Positions 1 through 7,313 of a DNA stretch of 64,000 nucleotides are shown here, piece after piece. Source of the DNA: Candidatus Nanoarchaeia archaeon. GTDB lineage: Archaea; Nanobdellota; Nanobdellia; Woesearchaeales; UBA525. The notes below the pieces were generated by a model. The model was given only the letters and a program-made list of their open reading frames with translations. It did no database searches and was not told where the DNA came from. Where the stretch lies: NCBI GenBank assembly GCA_028279755.1, contig JANQNB010000018.1, forward strand, positions 62,001 through 126,000, read 5' to 3'. The translations under genes were made by a program, and so were the position numbers. Position 1 is the first letter of the stretch; every line of letters begins with the position of its first letter.

Positions 1-448
1 AGCATGCATTGATCAATCGTCCAAGGAGCTTGCCGATGCGTGGATTGCCGGGGTGCAGTCCTCTGCGCAGCTGCTCGACCTCGACGCTCGTGTGGATCTT
101 GTTCACAGCGATCGCATACGGATCCTCCTGCGCAGTCGCCAACAGCGCTTCTGCAAACCAGTTGAAGAGCTTCAGGCGATCGTCGTTCGACGCATGAGCG
201 AATGCGCCGGAGATCATAGCCATCAAGAGTTCCACACGGCACGCGCTCGTGTTCCAGAACAAGGCATGACGTTCTCGCGGTGTCAAGTGTTGTGTCTTGT
301 CAGCGATCTCCAGCAAGTGCCGGATCCATTCCCGCGAGCACATCGATTCGATCTGGTGATAGGGAAAAGGAACGAACGTCTTGAAATCCATGCGTTTCAG
401 ACAGATATCAGCTGCCTTGAGATATTCGGGGATGGTGTCACGCGTCAT
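1..448 (-). CDS. Hypothetical protein, partial (runs off left edge)
   Basis: An open frame starts at an ATG at 448 and continues past base 1, giving at least 149 residues. Its start overlaps the stop of the upstream swivel-domain gene by 11 bases (start 448, upstream stop 440-438), so the two are probably translationally coupled. The visible part is helical and rich in Trp, His and Leu, with no membrane segment or signal peptide, and I do not recognise a family. Because it is coupled to a stand-alone phosphohistidine domain, it may be the acceptor-binding or partner subunit; that is inference only. Confidence 0.7.
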   Translation of the reverse strand, partial: MTRDTIPEYLKAADICLKRMDFKTFVPFPYHQIESMCSREWIRHLLEIADKTQHLTPRERHALFWNTSACRVELLMAMISGAFAHASNDDRLKLFNWFAEALLATAQEDPYAIAVNKIHTSVEVEQLRRGLHPGNPRIGKLLGRLINAC

Positions 449-776
449 CGAGCACCTCCACGATGCCAGCTTCGCCGTCAACTTTCACACGCATGCCGTC
501 TTTCAGCACCGCAGTGGCTGGCTTGCCAGCTGCATCCTTGGCAGAAACCACGCAGGGAATGCCAAGTTCTCGCGAGACAATAGAAGGGTGACTAGTGAGG
601 CCACCGATGTCGCACACGATAGCAGCTGCTTTACCCATCAGGGTGACCATGCCGGGATTGGTGATACGCGTGACAAGAATGTCTCCTTCACTAAAGGCTG
701 CAGTATGATCTTCCACCAGGCGGCATTTGCCAGTGGCTGTGCCTTGGCTAGTGCCCTGGCCAGTGAGTGTTGTCAT
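438..776 (-). CDS. Stand-alone PEP-utilizer swivel (phosphohistidine) domain protein
   Basis: A 112-residue protein consisting of only the mobile phosphohistidine domain of the PEP synthase/PPDK/rifampin phosphotransferase family (PF00391 type). The signature GGLTSHPSIVSREL places the phosphorylatable histidine at residue 63; a proline follows it where the family usually has alanine. The C-terminal beta strands (LKDGMRVKVDGEAGIVEV) close the domain. There is no ATP-grasp domain or PEP/pyruvate barrel, so it must receive phosphate from another protein, possibly the ATP-grasp subunit at 56073-57038. Its ATG lies about 25 bases after a box A (798-807), so the message is probably leaderless. It is coupled to the partial gene at 1-448. 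Confidence 0.9.
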   Translation of the reverse strand: MTTLTGQGTSQGTATGKCRLVEDHTAAFSEGDILVTRITNPGMVTLMGKAAAIVCDIGGLTSHPSIVSRELGIPCVVSAKDAAGKPATAVLKDGMRVKVDGEAGIVEVLDDA

Positions 777-797
777 GCCCTGGTGGAGGCGTTACAA

Positions 798-807
798 GTA
801 TATAAAA
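798..807 (-). promoter_or_regulatory. Box A (TATA) of the stand-alone swivel gene
   Basis: Minus-strand TTTTTATATAC-like element centred about 25 bases before the ATG at 776, the normal archaeal box A to start distance for a leaderless transcript. The palindrome at 816-827 sits directly upstream of it. Confidence 0.7.
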
Positions 808-815
808 ATTAGTTC

Positions 816-827
816 CCCTGTACAGGG
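816..827. promoter_or_regulatory. Palindrome CCCTGTACAGGG, candidate operator
   Basis: Perfect 12-bp palindrome immediately upstream of the box A of the swivel gene at 438-776. It resembles the C-run/G-run palindromes in the two TrmB divergent promoters (7231-7243 and 10191-10205), and may be a site for the same regulator type. Confidence 0.45.
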
Positions 828-882
828 TATAGAATATGGGGGGAAGAAAAATGTTTTAAAAAAGGTTGTGGGATGCGCATGA

Positions 883-1563
883 TCAGTCGTCCTTGATCTG
901 ATCTTGCTGGTTATCCTGGACAAGCACTGCACTGAGGGAGTCGTCCTCAACCTGGCCGACCACGACAGCAGTCAGGATAGCGCGTTTGGGTACCTCGATA
1001 TCATCCAGCTTCAGGGCAACGGTATTCGAGCCTGCGACGCGTATTTCAATGTCGTAGGTGTCGGCGCGGAAGAAGACGTAGCTGCTTGCCTCCTGGAACT
1101 CGAGGTTGCGGACGATGCGGTGCCCATTGGCATAGATATCCACTCGTGGCGCGTCCGGGCTTGCGTGCACAAAGCGTATGCGCGAGCCGAAGTGTGACAC
1201 ATCCCTGTTCTTGTCGATGAGGACGAGCGGTTCAATGTTCGCAAGCACGTCTGTTGCCACAACAGTGTAATCCTTGCCCTGCTTCAGGCGTAATTTCTCG
1301 TCAATCACTACTGGTGCGGTCGCGCCTGCAGGCACTACTTCGATTTCATACCAATCTGCAGGCACGGTGGCGTAGCCAGTGATGTCCTTGAACGCCAGGT
1401 CAGAGAATGCGGGTGCGCCATCCACAAGCACATCAACCGCAGGTGCGTCGGGACTTGCGTGGATCACGCGGATATCTGCGTGACGCGAGGGTGCTGCAAG
1501 CGCTCCAACGCTGAACATCAGGGTCATGATGATGAGGAGTGGGAAGAGGCCGAACAGCTTCAT
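883..1563 (-). CDS. Secreted DUF4397 repeat protein
   Basis: 226 residues when started at the ATG at 1563, chosen because a GGGGTGA ribosome-binding site precedes it and the start overlaps the previous stop as ATGA. Residues 1-24 form a signal peptide (KLF, then a run of L/I/M, then GALAA). The mature part holds two DUF4397 repeats, each opening with a near-identical phrase: IRVIHASPDAPAVDVLVDG and IRFVHASPDAPRVDIYANG. These are beta-rich extracellular domains of unknown function. It is the second gene of a two-gene operon behind the 40-residue protein, and faces the LOV-domain regulator across a shared intergenic region with a 20-bp palindrome. Confidence 0.85.
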   Translation of the reverse strand: MKLFGLFPLLIIMTLMFSVGALAAPSRHADIRVIHASPDAPAVDVLVDGAPAFSDLAFKDITGYATVPADWYEIEVVPAGATAPVVIDEKLRLKQGKDYTVVATDVLANIEPLVLIDKNRDVSHFGSRIRFVHASPDAPRVDIYANGHRIVRNLEFQEASSYVFFRADTYDIEIRVAGSNTVALKLDDIEVPKRAILTAVVVGQVEDDSLSAVLVQDNQQDQIKDD

Positions 1564-1682
1564 GCTGTCACCCCTTTCAGAATCCATCGGTTCTGCCAGG
1601 TGTTCAGCTTGCCGTGTGCCGGCTGGCCGTGCCAGGCCAGCTCTTCTTCTTGCCAGTCTTCATAATGTTCGTTCGGGTTCAT
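1560..1682 (-). CDS. Small acidic/Trp-rich protein (40 aa)
   Basis: ATG at 1682 is preceded by a very strong ribosome-binding site (GGAGGTGGAGCA-ATG), and its TGA stop overlaps the DUF4397 start as ATGA, so both ends have expression signals. The 40 residues begin MNPNEHYEDWQEEELAWHGQ and contain three tryptophans; there is no signal peptide or membrane segment. It is probably the first gene of an operon driven by the box A at 1737-1745. I recognise no family. Function unknown; it could be a regulator or chaperone of the secreted protein, or act mainly as a translated leader. Confidence 0.65.
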   Translation of the reverse strand: MNPNEHYEDWQEEELAWHGQPAHGKLNTWQNRWILKGVTA

Positions 1683-1714
1683 TGCTCCACCTCCACGCAT
1701 CGCAATGCGCTTAT

Positions 1715-1734
1715 GCAATGCATAAATGCATTGC
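1715..1734. promoter_or_regulatory. 20-bp palindrome, candidate operator between LOV regulator and DUF4397 operon
   Basis: GCAATGCAT-AA-ATGCATTGC: perfect 9-bp arms with a 2-base spacer, as expected for a dimeric winged-helix protein. It lies just downstream of the minus-strand box A (1737-1745) and covers the expected transcription start (about 1716), a repressor-like position. A half-site (GCAATGCGC) follows at 1702-1710. The neighbouring HTH-PAS-LOV protein is the natural candidate to bind here. Confidence 0.6.
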
Positions 1735-1736
1735 TC

Positions 1737-1745
1737 TATATAAAC
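1737..1745 (-). promoter_or_regulatory. Box A of the small protein/DUF4397 operon
   Basis: Minus-strand GTTTATATA element preceded by purines (AAG), about 55 bases before the ATG at 1682, giving a leader of about 30 bases, which fits the strong ribosome-binding site used there. Confidence 0.6.
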
Positions 1746-1819
1746 CTTATCTTGAATGCTTCGCATTTGTGCTGAGCAGACAAGAAAGGCATAAAAAGCA
1801 GCGAGGTCTCCGTTTTTCG

Positions 1820-2692
1820 ATGGACGACGCACTCAAGCATCTCACTGCCATCAAACGCCTGCTCACAGAGCATCCTGGTGGTCTCACGATTCTTGACATC
1901 GCCGCCCACCTCAAGGTCAATAGGAATAGTGTGGCTAAGTACCTTGAAGTGATGCGCATCAGCGGCCATCTCGACGTGCGGACAGTCGGGCCTGCAAAGC
2001 TCTATCAGCTCAGCCATCGCCTGCCGGCAAGCGCGCTCCTGGAACAGAGCAGCGATGCTTTCCTGGTCGTGGATGAACGGCGCGTTGTCCAGGCCAATGA
2101 TGAGGCTGCAAGCCTGCTTGGAATAGCCCGCGACAAGCTCCCCGGCATGCCGATCCGGAAACTCGACTTCCTGGACGTGAGCTATGGACGCAAACGCAGC
2201 TATGACCTGGTGCACAAGAACCGGCGGCTGCACGTCACGGTCTACCCGACAACGTTCGACGATGGCGGCAAAGGCGCCACGCTTGTCATCGAGGACGTCA
2301 CAGAACAACGACGAGTAGAGCGGCGCCTTCGCTTATTGGAAAAGGCTGTCGAAGCGAGCAGCAACGGCATCAGCATCGTCGACATGCGAGCCAAGGACCA
2401 ACCCTTGATCTATGTCAATCCCGCCTTCCTCCGGATGACTGGCTACACACCCAAGGAAGCCTTGGGAAGGAACTGTCGCTTTCTGCAAGCCGACGATCGG
2501 GATCAGAAGGAGATTGCGACGATCAAGAAGGCACTGGAGCAGGGCAGAGAGTGCACTGTCGAGCTCCGCAATTACACCAAGCAAGGAAAACTGTTCTGGA
2601 ACGAACTGCATCTCGCGCCAGTGAAGGACGAGGCAGGGAACGTGACCCACTTCGTCGGGGTGCAGACAGACATCAGCCACAAGAAACGCTAA
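1820..2692 (+). CDS. HTH-PAS-LOV transcription regulator (putative blue-light receptor)
   Basis: 290 residues. Residues 1-65 form a winged helix-turn-helix (LTILDIAAHLKVNRNSVAKY), 70-165 a PAS domain, and 172-290 a second PAS domain with every hallmark of a flavin-binding LOV domain: GRNCRFLQ with the adduct-forming cysteine at 219 and the FMN-phosphate arginine at 220, NYTK with N251, FWNEL with N261, and GVQ with Q282. Known LOV domains form a cysteinyl-FMN adduct in blue light. The start at 1820 is chosen because a box A (CATAAAAAG, about 1789-1797) lies the right distance upstream for a leaderless message. It faces the DUF4397 operon and a 20-bp palindrome. It ends convergently with the Lrp gene, the stop codons overlapping. 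Confidence 0.9.
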   Translation: MDDALKHLTAIKRLLTEHPGGLTILDIAAHLKVNRNSVAKYLEVMRISGHLDVRTVGPAKLYQLSHRLPASALLEQSSDAFLVVDERRVVQANDEAASLLGIARDKLPGMPIRKLDFLDVSYGRKRSYDLVHKNRRLHVTVYPTTFDDGGKGATLVIEDVTEQRRVERRLRLLEKAVEASSNGISIVDMRAKDQPLIYVNPAFLRMTGYTPKEALGRNCRFLQADDRDQKEIATIKKALEQGRECTVELRNYTKQGKLFWNELHLAPVKDEAGNVTHFVGVQTDISHKKR

Positions 2693-3132
2693 ACCCGCAC
2701 ACCGTCCTGCTTGATGGTATTCAGCACCAGGAGGGTTTCAGTGCGCTCGACAAAATCGTACTTCTGCAGTCGCTTGAGAAAGCGGTCAAGATCCCGGGTA
2801 TGCTTGAACCGCGCGAGAATCGTGGTGTCGAAATGACCGGTGTGATCCAGGACTGCGTAGACATTCTTCTCATGCGCGACCCTGCGCTCGACCTCGAACA
2901 ATTTTCCCTTGGCGATCCGTGCCTTGATGATCGCATGGACGTCAAAGCCGAGTTGTTCATAATCCAGCGAGGCGCCATAGCCGGTGATGATGCCTGCTGT
3001 TTCCATTGCCTTCACTCGCTTCATGACTGTCAAGACAGACATCTTGGCCTTCTTCGCGAGCTGGCGGTAACTCAACCGCGCATCCTGCTGCAAGAACGCG
3101 AGCAGCTTCCGGTCTTTCTCGTCGATCGCCAT
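2689..3132 (-). CDS. Lrp/AsnC family transcription regulator
   Basis: 147 residues from the ATG at 3132; an upstream in-frame ATG at 3141 is possible but too close to the box A at 3144-3152. Residues 1-60 are the Lrp helix-turn-helix (IDEKDRKLLAFLQQDARLSY then QLAKKAKMSVLTVMKRVKAM), and 65-145 the RAM/AsnC ligand-binding domain (FDVHAIIKARI, GHFDTTILARF). Lrp proteins bind amino acids and control amino-acid and nitrogen metabolism. Its start faces the glutamine synthetase gene across 170 bases that contain two mirror-image box A elements, so control of glnA and of itself is plausible. Confidence 0.9.
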   Translation of the reverse strand: MAIDEKDRKLLAFLQQDARLSYRQLAKKAKMSVLTVMKRVKAMETAGIITGYGASLDYEQLGFDVHAIIKARIAKGKLFEVERRVAHEKNVYAVLDHTGHFDTTILARFKHTRDLDRFLKRLQKYDFVERTETLLVLNTIKQDGVRV

Positions 3133-3143
3133 GGTGAACAAAC

Positions 3144-3244
3144 GTTATACTTCTCCCCCTCAAATAGGGTGTACTGTGATAATTTATTAAGTTTTTCAAG
3201 AATTTCTGCATCGATTGTTATAGTTTTTTTAGGAAAAGTATAAC
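3144..3244. promoter_or_regulatory. Divergent Lrp/glnA promoter region
   Basis: Two identical box A elements in opposite orientation bound this region: AAGTATAAC on the minus strand at 3152-3144 (for Lrp) and on the plus strand at 3236-3244 (for glnA). The A/T-rich stretch between them (3180-3235) is a likely Lrp-binding region, though I see no clear palindrome in it. Confidence 0.55.
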
Positions 3245-3302
3245 TATTTCCTGTCGCGGACTGTGTCAATGCAGCGAATACGATCGCAGTGGGGTGGATT
3301 CT

Positions 3303-4718
3303 ATGAACCATATCGATATCAGCGAGAAAGCCAAGATCCTCGGCGATGAAATCCGCGACTATGTCGCGCAGATGGAAGGCGACAGCTTCCGGGCGCGGAC
3401 AGCAGAAGAAGTCCTGGCCTATGTCGAAAAGCACGAGATCGACAGCATCCGGCTCTGGTTCACAGACCTGGTTGGCTCGTTGAAGATGTTCGCGATCACG
3501 CCTGAAGAGCTTGCAGGAGCGTTCAAGCAAGGCATGGGCTTTGATGGCTCAAGCGTCGACGGCTACGCCCGGATCAACGAGAGCGACATGGTCGCCTTCC
3601 CCTTGCCGGAGACTGCGCGGCTCATCCCCTTCCGGATCGGGCCGTCACGCGCCATCCGCATGTTCGCAGAAGTGCGGGATGCGAAAACCGGCGAACCCTA
3701 CAGCGACGATCCGCGCAACATCCTCAAGCGCAATCTTGCCGCGCTGAAGAAAGCCGGTTTCAGCCATATGAATGTCGGGCCGGAAGCTGAATACTTCTAT
3801 TTCGAGGACGACGACGCGCCAACCGTCATCGACAAGGCAGGCTATTTCACCCTGAATCCTGTGGATGTCGGCGACTCGATCCGAGAGCTGACTGTCTTGG
3901 CTTTGGAGAGCATGGGCATCACTGTCGAATACCATCACCACGAGGTCGCGCCGTCGCAGCACGAGATCGACCTGAAATACTGCGAAGTCCTTGAGATGGC
4001 AGACCGGCTGCAAACCTACAAGTGGCTGGTGAAAGAGATCGCGCGGCGCGTCGGCGTGCACGCAACCTTCATGCCAAAGCCGATCCCTGGCGAGAACGGC
4101 AGCGGGATGCATGTCCACATCTCATTGTGGAAAGAAGGCAAGAACGCATTCTACGAAAAGAACGGTGCGTACAATCTGAGCGCTGAAGCGCAAGCATTCA
4201 TCGAAGGCGTGCTCTGCCAAGCGCAGGAACTCACTCTGCTGACCAATCCGGACTTCAATTCGTACCGTCGCCTTGTCCCTGGCTTCGAAGCGCCGGTGTA
4301 CATCGCCTGGGCAGGACATAATCGATCAGCGCTTGTCCGCGTGCCAGAGAACAAGCAAGGCAACGAGCAGGCGACACGCGCAGAGTTCCGTTTCCCGGAT
4401 GCGAGCTGCAATCCCTACTTGGCATTCAGCGTGCTGCTTCGGGCTGGACTCGACGGGATCAAGACGAAAGAGAAACTGCGTGAGGAACAGAAAGAAGATC
4501 TCTATCATCTCGACGCTGTTGAGCGGGAGCAACGGGGCATCGCAGCCCTGCCGCACGACCTCTATGCAGCAGTGAAGGCAGCGGAAAGCGGCGAAATCCT
4601 GGCAGAGACCATGGGCAAGAGCGCGGCAGAGAAGATCATCGAGATCAAGCTGCGCGAGAACGACACCTACCGGATGGCAGTCACGAAACTGGAACTCGAG
4701 AAAGGACTGAATCTCTAA
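3303..4718 (+). CDS. glnA: Glutamine synthetase, type I
   Basis: 471 residues from the ATG at 3303; a GTG nine bases upstream is in frame, but GGGGTGG sits correctly only for the ATG. The enzyme makes glutamine from glutamate, ammonia and ATP in the cytoplasm. Family hallmarks are visible: GFDGSSVDGYARINESDM near residue 80, the NVGPEAEYFYF metal-ligand strand, HHHEVAPSQHEID, the ATP-site GSGMHVHISL, and the active-site strand EFRFPDASCNPYL. The region that carries the adenylylated tyrosine in bacterial enzymes (NLYDLP) reads DLYHLDAVE, so control by adenylylation is unlikely. It is divergent from an Lrp regulator. Confidence 0.97.
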   Translation: MNHIDISEKAKILGDEIRDYVAQMEGDSFRARTAEEVLAYVEKHEIDSIRLWFTDLVGSLKMFAITPEELAGAFKQGMGFDGSSVDGYARINESDMVAFPLPETARLIPFRIGPSRAIRMFAEVRDAKTGEPYSDDPRNILKRNLAALKKAGFSHMNVGPEAEYFYFEDDDAPTVIDKAGYFTLNPVDVGDSIRELTVLALESMGITVEYHHHEVAPSQHEIDLKYCEVLEMADRLQTYKWLVKEIARRVGVHATFMPKPIPGENGSGMHVHISLWKEGKNAFYEKNGAYNLSAEAQAFIEGVLCQAQELTLLTNPDFNSYRRLVPGFEAPVYIAWAGHNRSALVRVPENKQGNEQATRAEFRFPDASCNPYLAFSVLLRAGLDGIKTKEKLREEQKEDLYHLDAVEREQRGIAALPHDLYAAVKAAESGEILAETMGKSAAEKIIEIKLRENDTYRMAVTKLELEKGLNL

Positions 4719-4750
4719 AAATTTTTAAACACGCTTTGCTGGATGTCGGC

Positions 4751-5095
4751 ATGCGCGATATCCTCCACAGCGACTTCGGCCTGGTCTTCTGGATACACTC
4801 GCTCCTGATCCTCGGCGCGCTCGCCAGCCCGTTCTATCTCGACTACCGCGTCATCCTGATACTCTTAGGTTTCTACATACTCCAATTCGTGCTGTTCAAG
4901 CAATGTGTTCTCAGCATTTTCCAGTTTGGCAAGGTCGACGGCTTCTATCATCACTATGCTGCACGGCTTGGTTTGAAATGGAAACGCCGCACAGTCAGCG
5001 TGGTCAGCAACCTGGTCCTGCCAGGTTACGTCCTGGTGATGATGCTCATCTGGCAAGTCGTGCTGCAGAAGGAAGTCTGGCTCGCGTGGGGCTAG
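4751..5095 (+). CDS. Small multi-spanning membrane protein
   Basis: 114 residues from the ATG at 4751, which lies 25 bases after a box A (TTTTTAAAC, about 4723-4731) and directly after glnA. Three hydrophobic segments are visible (about 9-27, 35-55 and 85-105), with a basic stretch (GLKWKRRTVS) between the second and third that probably faces the cytoplasm. No family recognised. Its stop overlaps the stop of the convergent membrane protein by four bases. Confidence 0.75.
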   Translation: MRDILHSDFGLVFWIHSLLILGALASPFYLDYRVILILLGFYILQFVLFKQCVLSIFQFGKVDGFYHHYAARLGLKWKRRTVSVVSNLVLPGYVLVMMLIWQVVLQKEVWLAWG

Positions 5096-5460
5096 ACAGA
5101 ACGGAAGTAATGCAGCAAGGCGTAGAACGCGAGCGCTGCGATGATCAGGCCGAGCAAGATCTGCAGGAAGTAGAGCCCTTTGACATCTGTGGGTTGCGGA
5201 AACTGCAGCTTTGTTTCCTTTGTGAGCTCTGTGATCGAGCTGCACATGTCGAACTCGTGGCAGACGCCTGATTCTTCGCCATAGAACCAGCAGCACACAA
5301 GGTCGCCAGCGCATTCAGTATCCAGGACGCAGATCGGCCTGGTGTAATCGTCAAGCACGACCATGCCGGCGATGCCGTTCCCGAGCAGGAAGATCGCGAG
5401 CATCGCGACAACGATCAAGGAGAACATCACAGTGGATTTGCGCAAGGGATTCTTCCTCAT
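5092..5460 (-). CDS. Membrane protein with cysteine-rich extracellular domain
   Basis: 122 residues from the ATG at 5460, about 27 bases after a minus-strand box A (AAGTTTTTATAG, about 5483-5492); a GTG nine bases upstream is the alternative. A basic N-terminus leads into a membrane helix (about 12-34), then a roughly 50-residue domain with six cysteines (ICVLDTEC, LVCCWF, GVCHEFDMC) that could form disulfides outside the cell, then a second membrane helix (about 92-115). No family recognised. It is convergent with the previous gene. Confidence 0.75.
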   Translation of the reverse strand: MRKNPLRKSTVMFSLIVVAMLAIFLLGNGIAGMVVLDDYTRPICVLDTECAGDLVCCWFYGEESGVCHEFDMCSSITELTKETKLQFPQPTDVKGLYFLQILLGLIIAALAFYALLHYFRSV

Positions 5461-5524
5461 GCGCCTCACCCTGGAAAAAGACTATAAAAACTTTACTAAG
5501 AGAATATACAGCGGGTGCCGTCAA

Positions 5525-5565
5525 CTTCGAGCAGAGCTCTCGGAGCCAGCACCCACTTCGCTCGA
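5525..5565 (-). repeat. tRNA-Cys 3' trailer hairpin element
   Basis: Directly after tRNA-Cys the transcript can form a stem between 5567-5560 and 5532-5525 (CTTCGAGC with GCTCGAAG). The loop contains GGGTGCTGG (5554-5546), the perfect complement of the tRNA's own 3' end (CCAGCACCC, 5577-5569), followed by GGCTCCGAGAGCTCTGCT. A sequence-related and structurally matching element follows tRNA-Arg at 13788-13743. Confidence 0.6.
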
Positions 5566-5636
5566 AGCGGGTGCTGGGATTTGAACCCAGGATCACCGGT
5601 CTGCAGCCGGTTGCCTTACCGCTTGGCTACACCCGC
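5566..5636 (-). tRNA. tRNA-Cys (GCA)
   Basis: A full cloverleaf folds on the minus strand: acceptor GCGGGTG/CACCCGC, D-arm GCC...GGC, anticodon stem ACCGG/CCGGT with loop CTGCAGA (anticodon GCA), and T-arm CTGGG-TTCAAAT-CCCAG. The base after the acceptor is T, the U73 discriminator universal for tRNA-Cys. No intron, and the 3' CCA is not encoded. Confidence 0.97.
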
Positions 5637-5642
5637 GTAGAA

Positions 5643-7196
5643 TCACTTGGAGCGCCGAGCGGTTTTTAAGGGTTTGCGTGCGAATTCAGTCAGGAAGCGG
5701 TAGTAGGTGCGATAATCATCGGCCACTTTCTTGTTCCTGACAAGGAAGACAGTGATCTCTTCTTCCCAAATGACTTGCGCGACGCGATCGCCGTATACCC
5801 ACACGACCAGCGGGCTGAGGAACTCGTCAGGAAGATAGGTGACTTCCTCGACGTATTGCGTGTTGAATTTCATGCCTCGTGTCCGTTCCTGACTGAGGAA
5901 GTATCGTTTCACCTTGCCCTGTTTGGAGGCGTCCATGAGACGCTGGTACTCTTCCGGATAACGATCGACAATGTCGCCGGTCGCGCTGATGAGATAGAGA
6001 TCTTCACCAGTGTTCAGCACATCATCGACGAGCATTGGAATGGCATCTTCACCCTTCAGGGTTTGGCTTTCCTGCTGCCACATGGCTTCGAAGTATTGCG
6101 TGTAGGCTTTCGCGATCTTCTTGTTCCGCACAACGAACGCGACGGGCTCGTCTTCCCAGATGACATTCGCGACCATGTCACCAGCGATCCACATCACAGT
6201 CGGACTGTACTCGCCTGGTGGCAGGTAGCGGGTTTCAGCGAACGGCAAGGTCGTGACTTTATGTCCGCGGATGCTGGGCAGGACAAGGTTGCGCCATCGA
6301 TGCCCTGTCTTCTTGATTTTGGGAAGATATGTTTCCTTGAACCAGTCTGGGAAGTAGTCAGTGACGTATCCGCCGCCACCGAGCACTTTGATCTCCGGTT
6401 CATCAGCCGCTTCCATCAGGAGCTGCTTGATGCCGTCAGGGCCGCGATAGGTCTGCACTTTCTGGTTCCAGAGCGTGTCGAAGAACTGGCGATACGCAGC
6501 TGCCACTTCCTCGTTCTTGATCTTGAACACCAAGGGTTCCTTCTGGAGCAGTTGCAGCAAGGTCACGTCTTTGTACACTGTCACCTGGAACGGTGTCCTG
6601 AACTGCGCTGGCAGGAATTGTTTTTTCGCGTGGCGCCAGTCAGTATCTGGCGGCAAGACGCCTTGCTGGAAGAGCATGCGTATGTTCACACCTTTTTCTG
6701 CTCGCTGCTTGTGATAATTGCTGAAGAATGCTGAGAATTCATCATACAAGCCAACGCTCGCGCCGATGACAAAATAGTCCTCTTTGGGTTTCATCTCGCC
6801 AAGCAGATCAGCATAGAGATTGCGGAAGCTTTTCATGCCGCGGAACAACTGGACCTCGGTTTCCCCAGTCTTCTCATCGAACTGCGCTTTCAATGCTGGC
6901 AGGATGTCCTTTGCTGCCTGTTCGATCTCGTTGAGCTCGCGTTTGCGCTCTTGCAGATAGTCCACGATCGCTTTGGGGTTGCTCGCCTTGAAATGCTTGC
7001 TGCCTTTTTTGACCACTTCGCCAGCCAGGCCTTTCTTCATCAGGCGCTCGATGACCTGATAAACCTTCGAAGCAGAGACGCCGCTCTTGTCAGCGATCGG
7101 CCCGCTCGTGGACTCGCCGAGCTCAAGGAGGGCGAGATAGACTTTCTGCTCGCCGTCTGACAGCCCGACTTGCTCCAGCACTGCTTTCACGTCCAT
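5643..7196 (-). CDS. TrmB-family regulator with three effector modules
   Basis: 517 residues from the ATG at 7196, about 25 bases after a box A (AAATATAAAT, about 7219-7228); the open frame extends further upstream but without expression signals. Residues 1-105 are the TrmB winged helix plus coiled coil (LGESTSGPIADKSGVSASKV). Three similar sensor modules follow, about 112-245, 250-375 and 380-505; the first ends VFKIKNEEVAAAYRQFFDTL, the other two in a VVRNKK or LVRNKK phrase. Family members bind sugars or metabolites. Family proteins usually have one such module, as does the second TrmB here (9382-10146). It is divergent from the 7314-9367 operon with a C-run/G-run palindrome between. Confidence 0.88.
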   Translation of the reverse strand: MDVKAVLEQVGLSDGEQKVYLALLELGESTSGPIADKSGVSASKVYQVIERLMKKGLAGEVVKKGSKHFKASNPKAIVDYLQERKRELNEIEQAAKDILPALKAQFDEKTGETEVQLFRGMKSFRNLYADLLGEMKPKEDYFVIGASVGLYDEFSAFFSNYHKQRAEKGVNIRMLFQQGVLPPDTDWRHAKKQFLPAQFRTPFQVTVYKDVTLLQLLQKEPLVFKIKNEEVAAAYRQFFDTLWNQKVQTYRGPDGIKQLLMEAADEPEIKVLGGGGYVTDYFPDWFKETYLPKIKKTGHRWRNLVLPSIRGHKVTTLPFAETRYLPPGEYSPTVMWIAGDMVANVIWEDEPVAFVVRNKKIAKAYTQYFEAMWQQESQTLKGEDAIPMLVDDVLNTGEDLYLISATGDIVDRYPEEYQRLMDASKQGKVKRYFLSQERTRGMKFNTQYVEEVTYLPDEFLSPLVVWVYGDRVAQVIWEEEITVFLVRNKKVADDYRTYYRFLTEFARKPLKTARRSK

Positions 7197-7230
7197 ACGT
7201 GACGATACGCTGTTCTCATTTATATTTTTA

Positions 7231-7243
7231 CCCCCTATGGGGG
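7231..7243. promoter_or_regulatory. Palindrome CCCCC-TAT-GGGGG, candidate TrmB operator
   Basis: Perfect 5-bp arms with a 3-base centre, flanked by TA and CA, placed between the box A of the TrmB gene (7219-7228, minus) and the apparent box A of the divergent operon (about 7250-7258, plus). The same arrangement occurs at the second TrmB gene (10191-10205). Confidence 0.6.
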
Positions 7244-7255
7244 CAATAATCTTTA

Positions 7256-7288
7256 AGTACTTGCTGAACCATTTAGTACTTGAAAGTA
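7256..7288 (+). promoter_or_regulatory. Direct repeat AGTACTTG in the 7314 promoter
   Basis: AGTACTTG occurs at 7256-7263 and 7276-7283, 20 bases apart (about two helical turns), around the expected transcription start. The second copy is part of TACTTGAAAGTA (7277-7288), whose complement TACTTTCAAGTA differs by one base from TACTCTCAAGTA at 49730-49741. Confidence 0.35.
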
Positions 7289-7313
7289 AAAACAAAAAGA
7301 GAGGGTTGTACAA

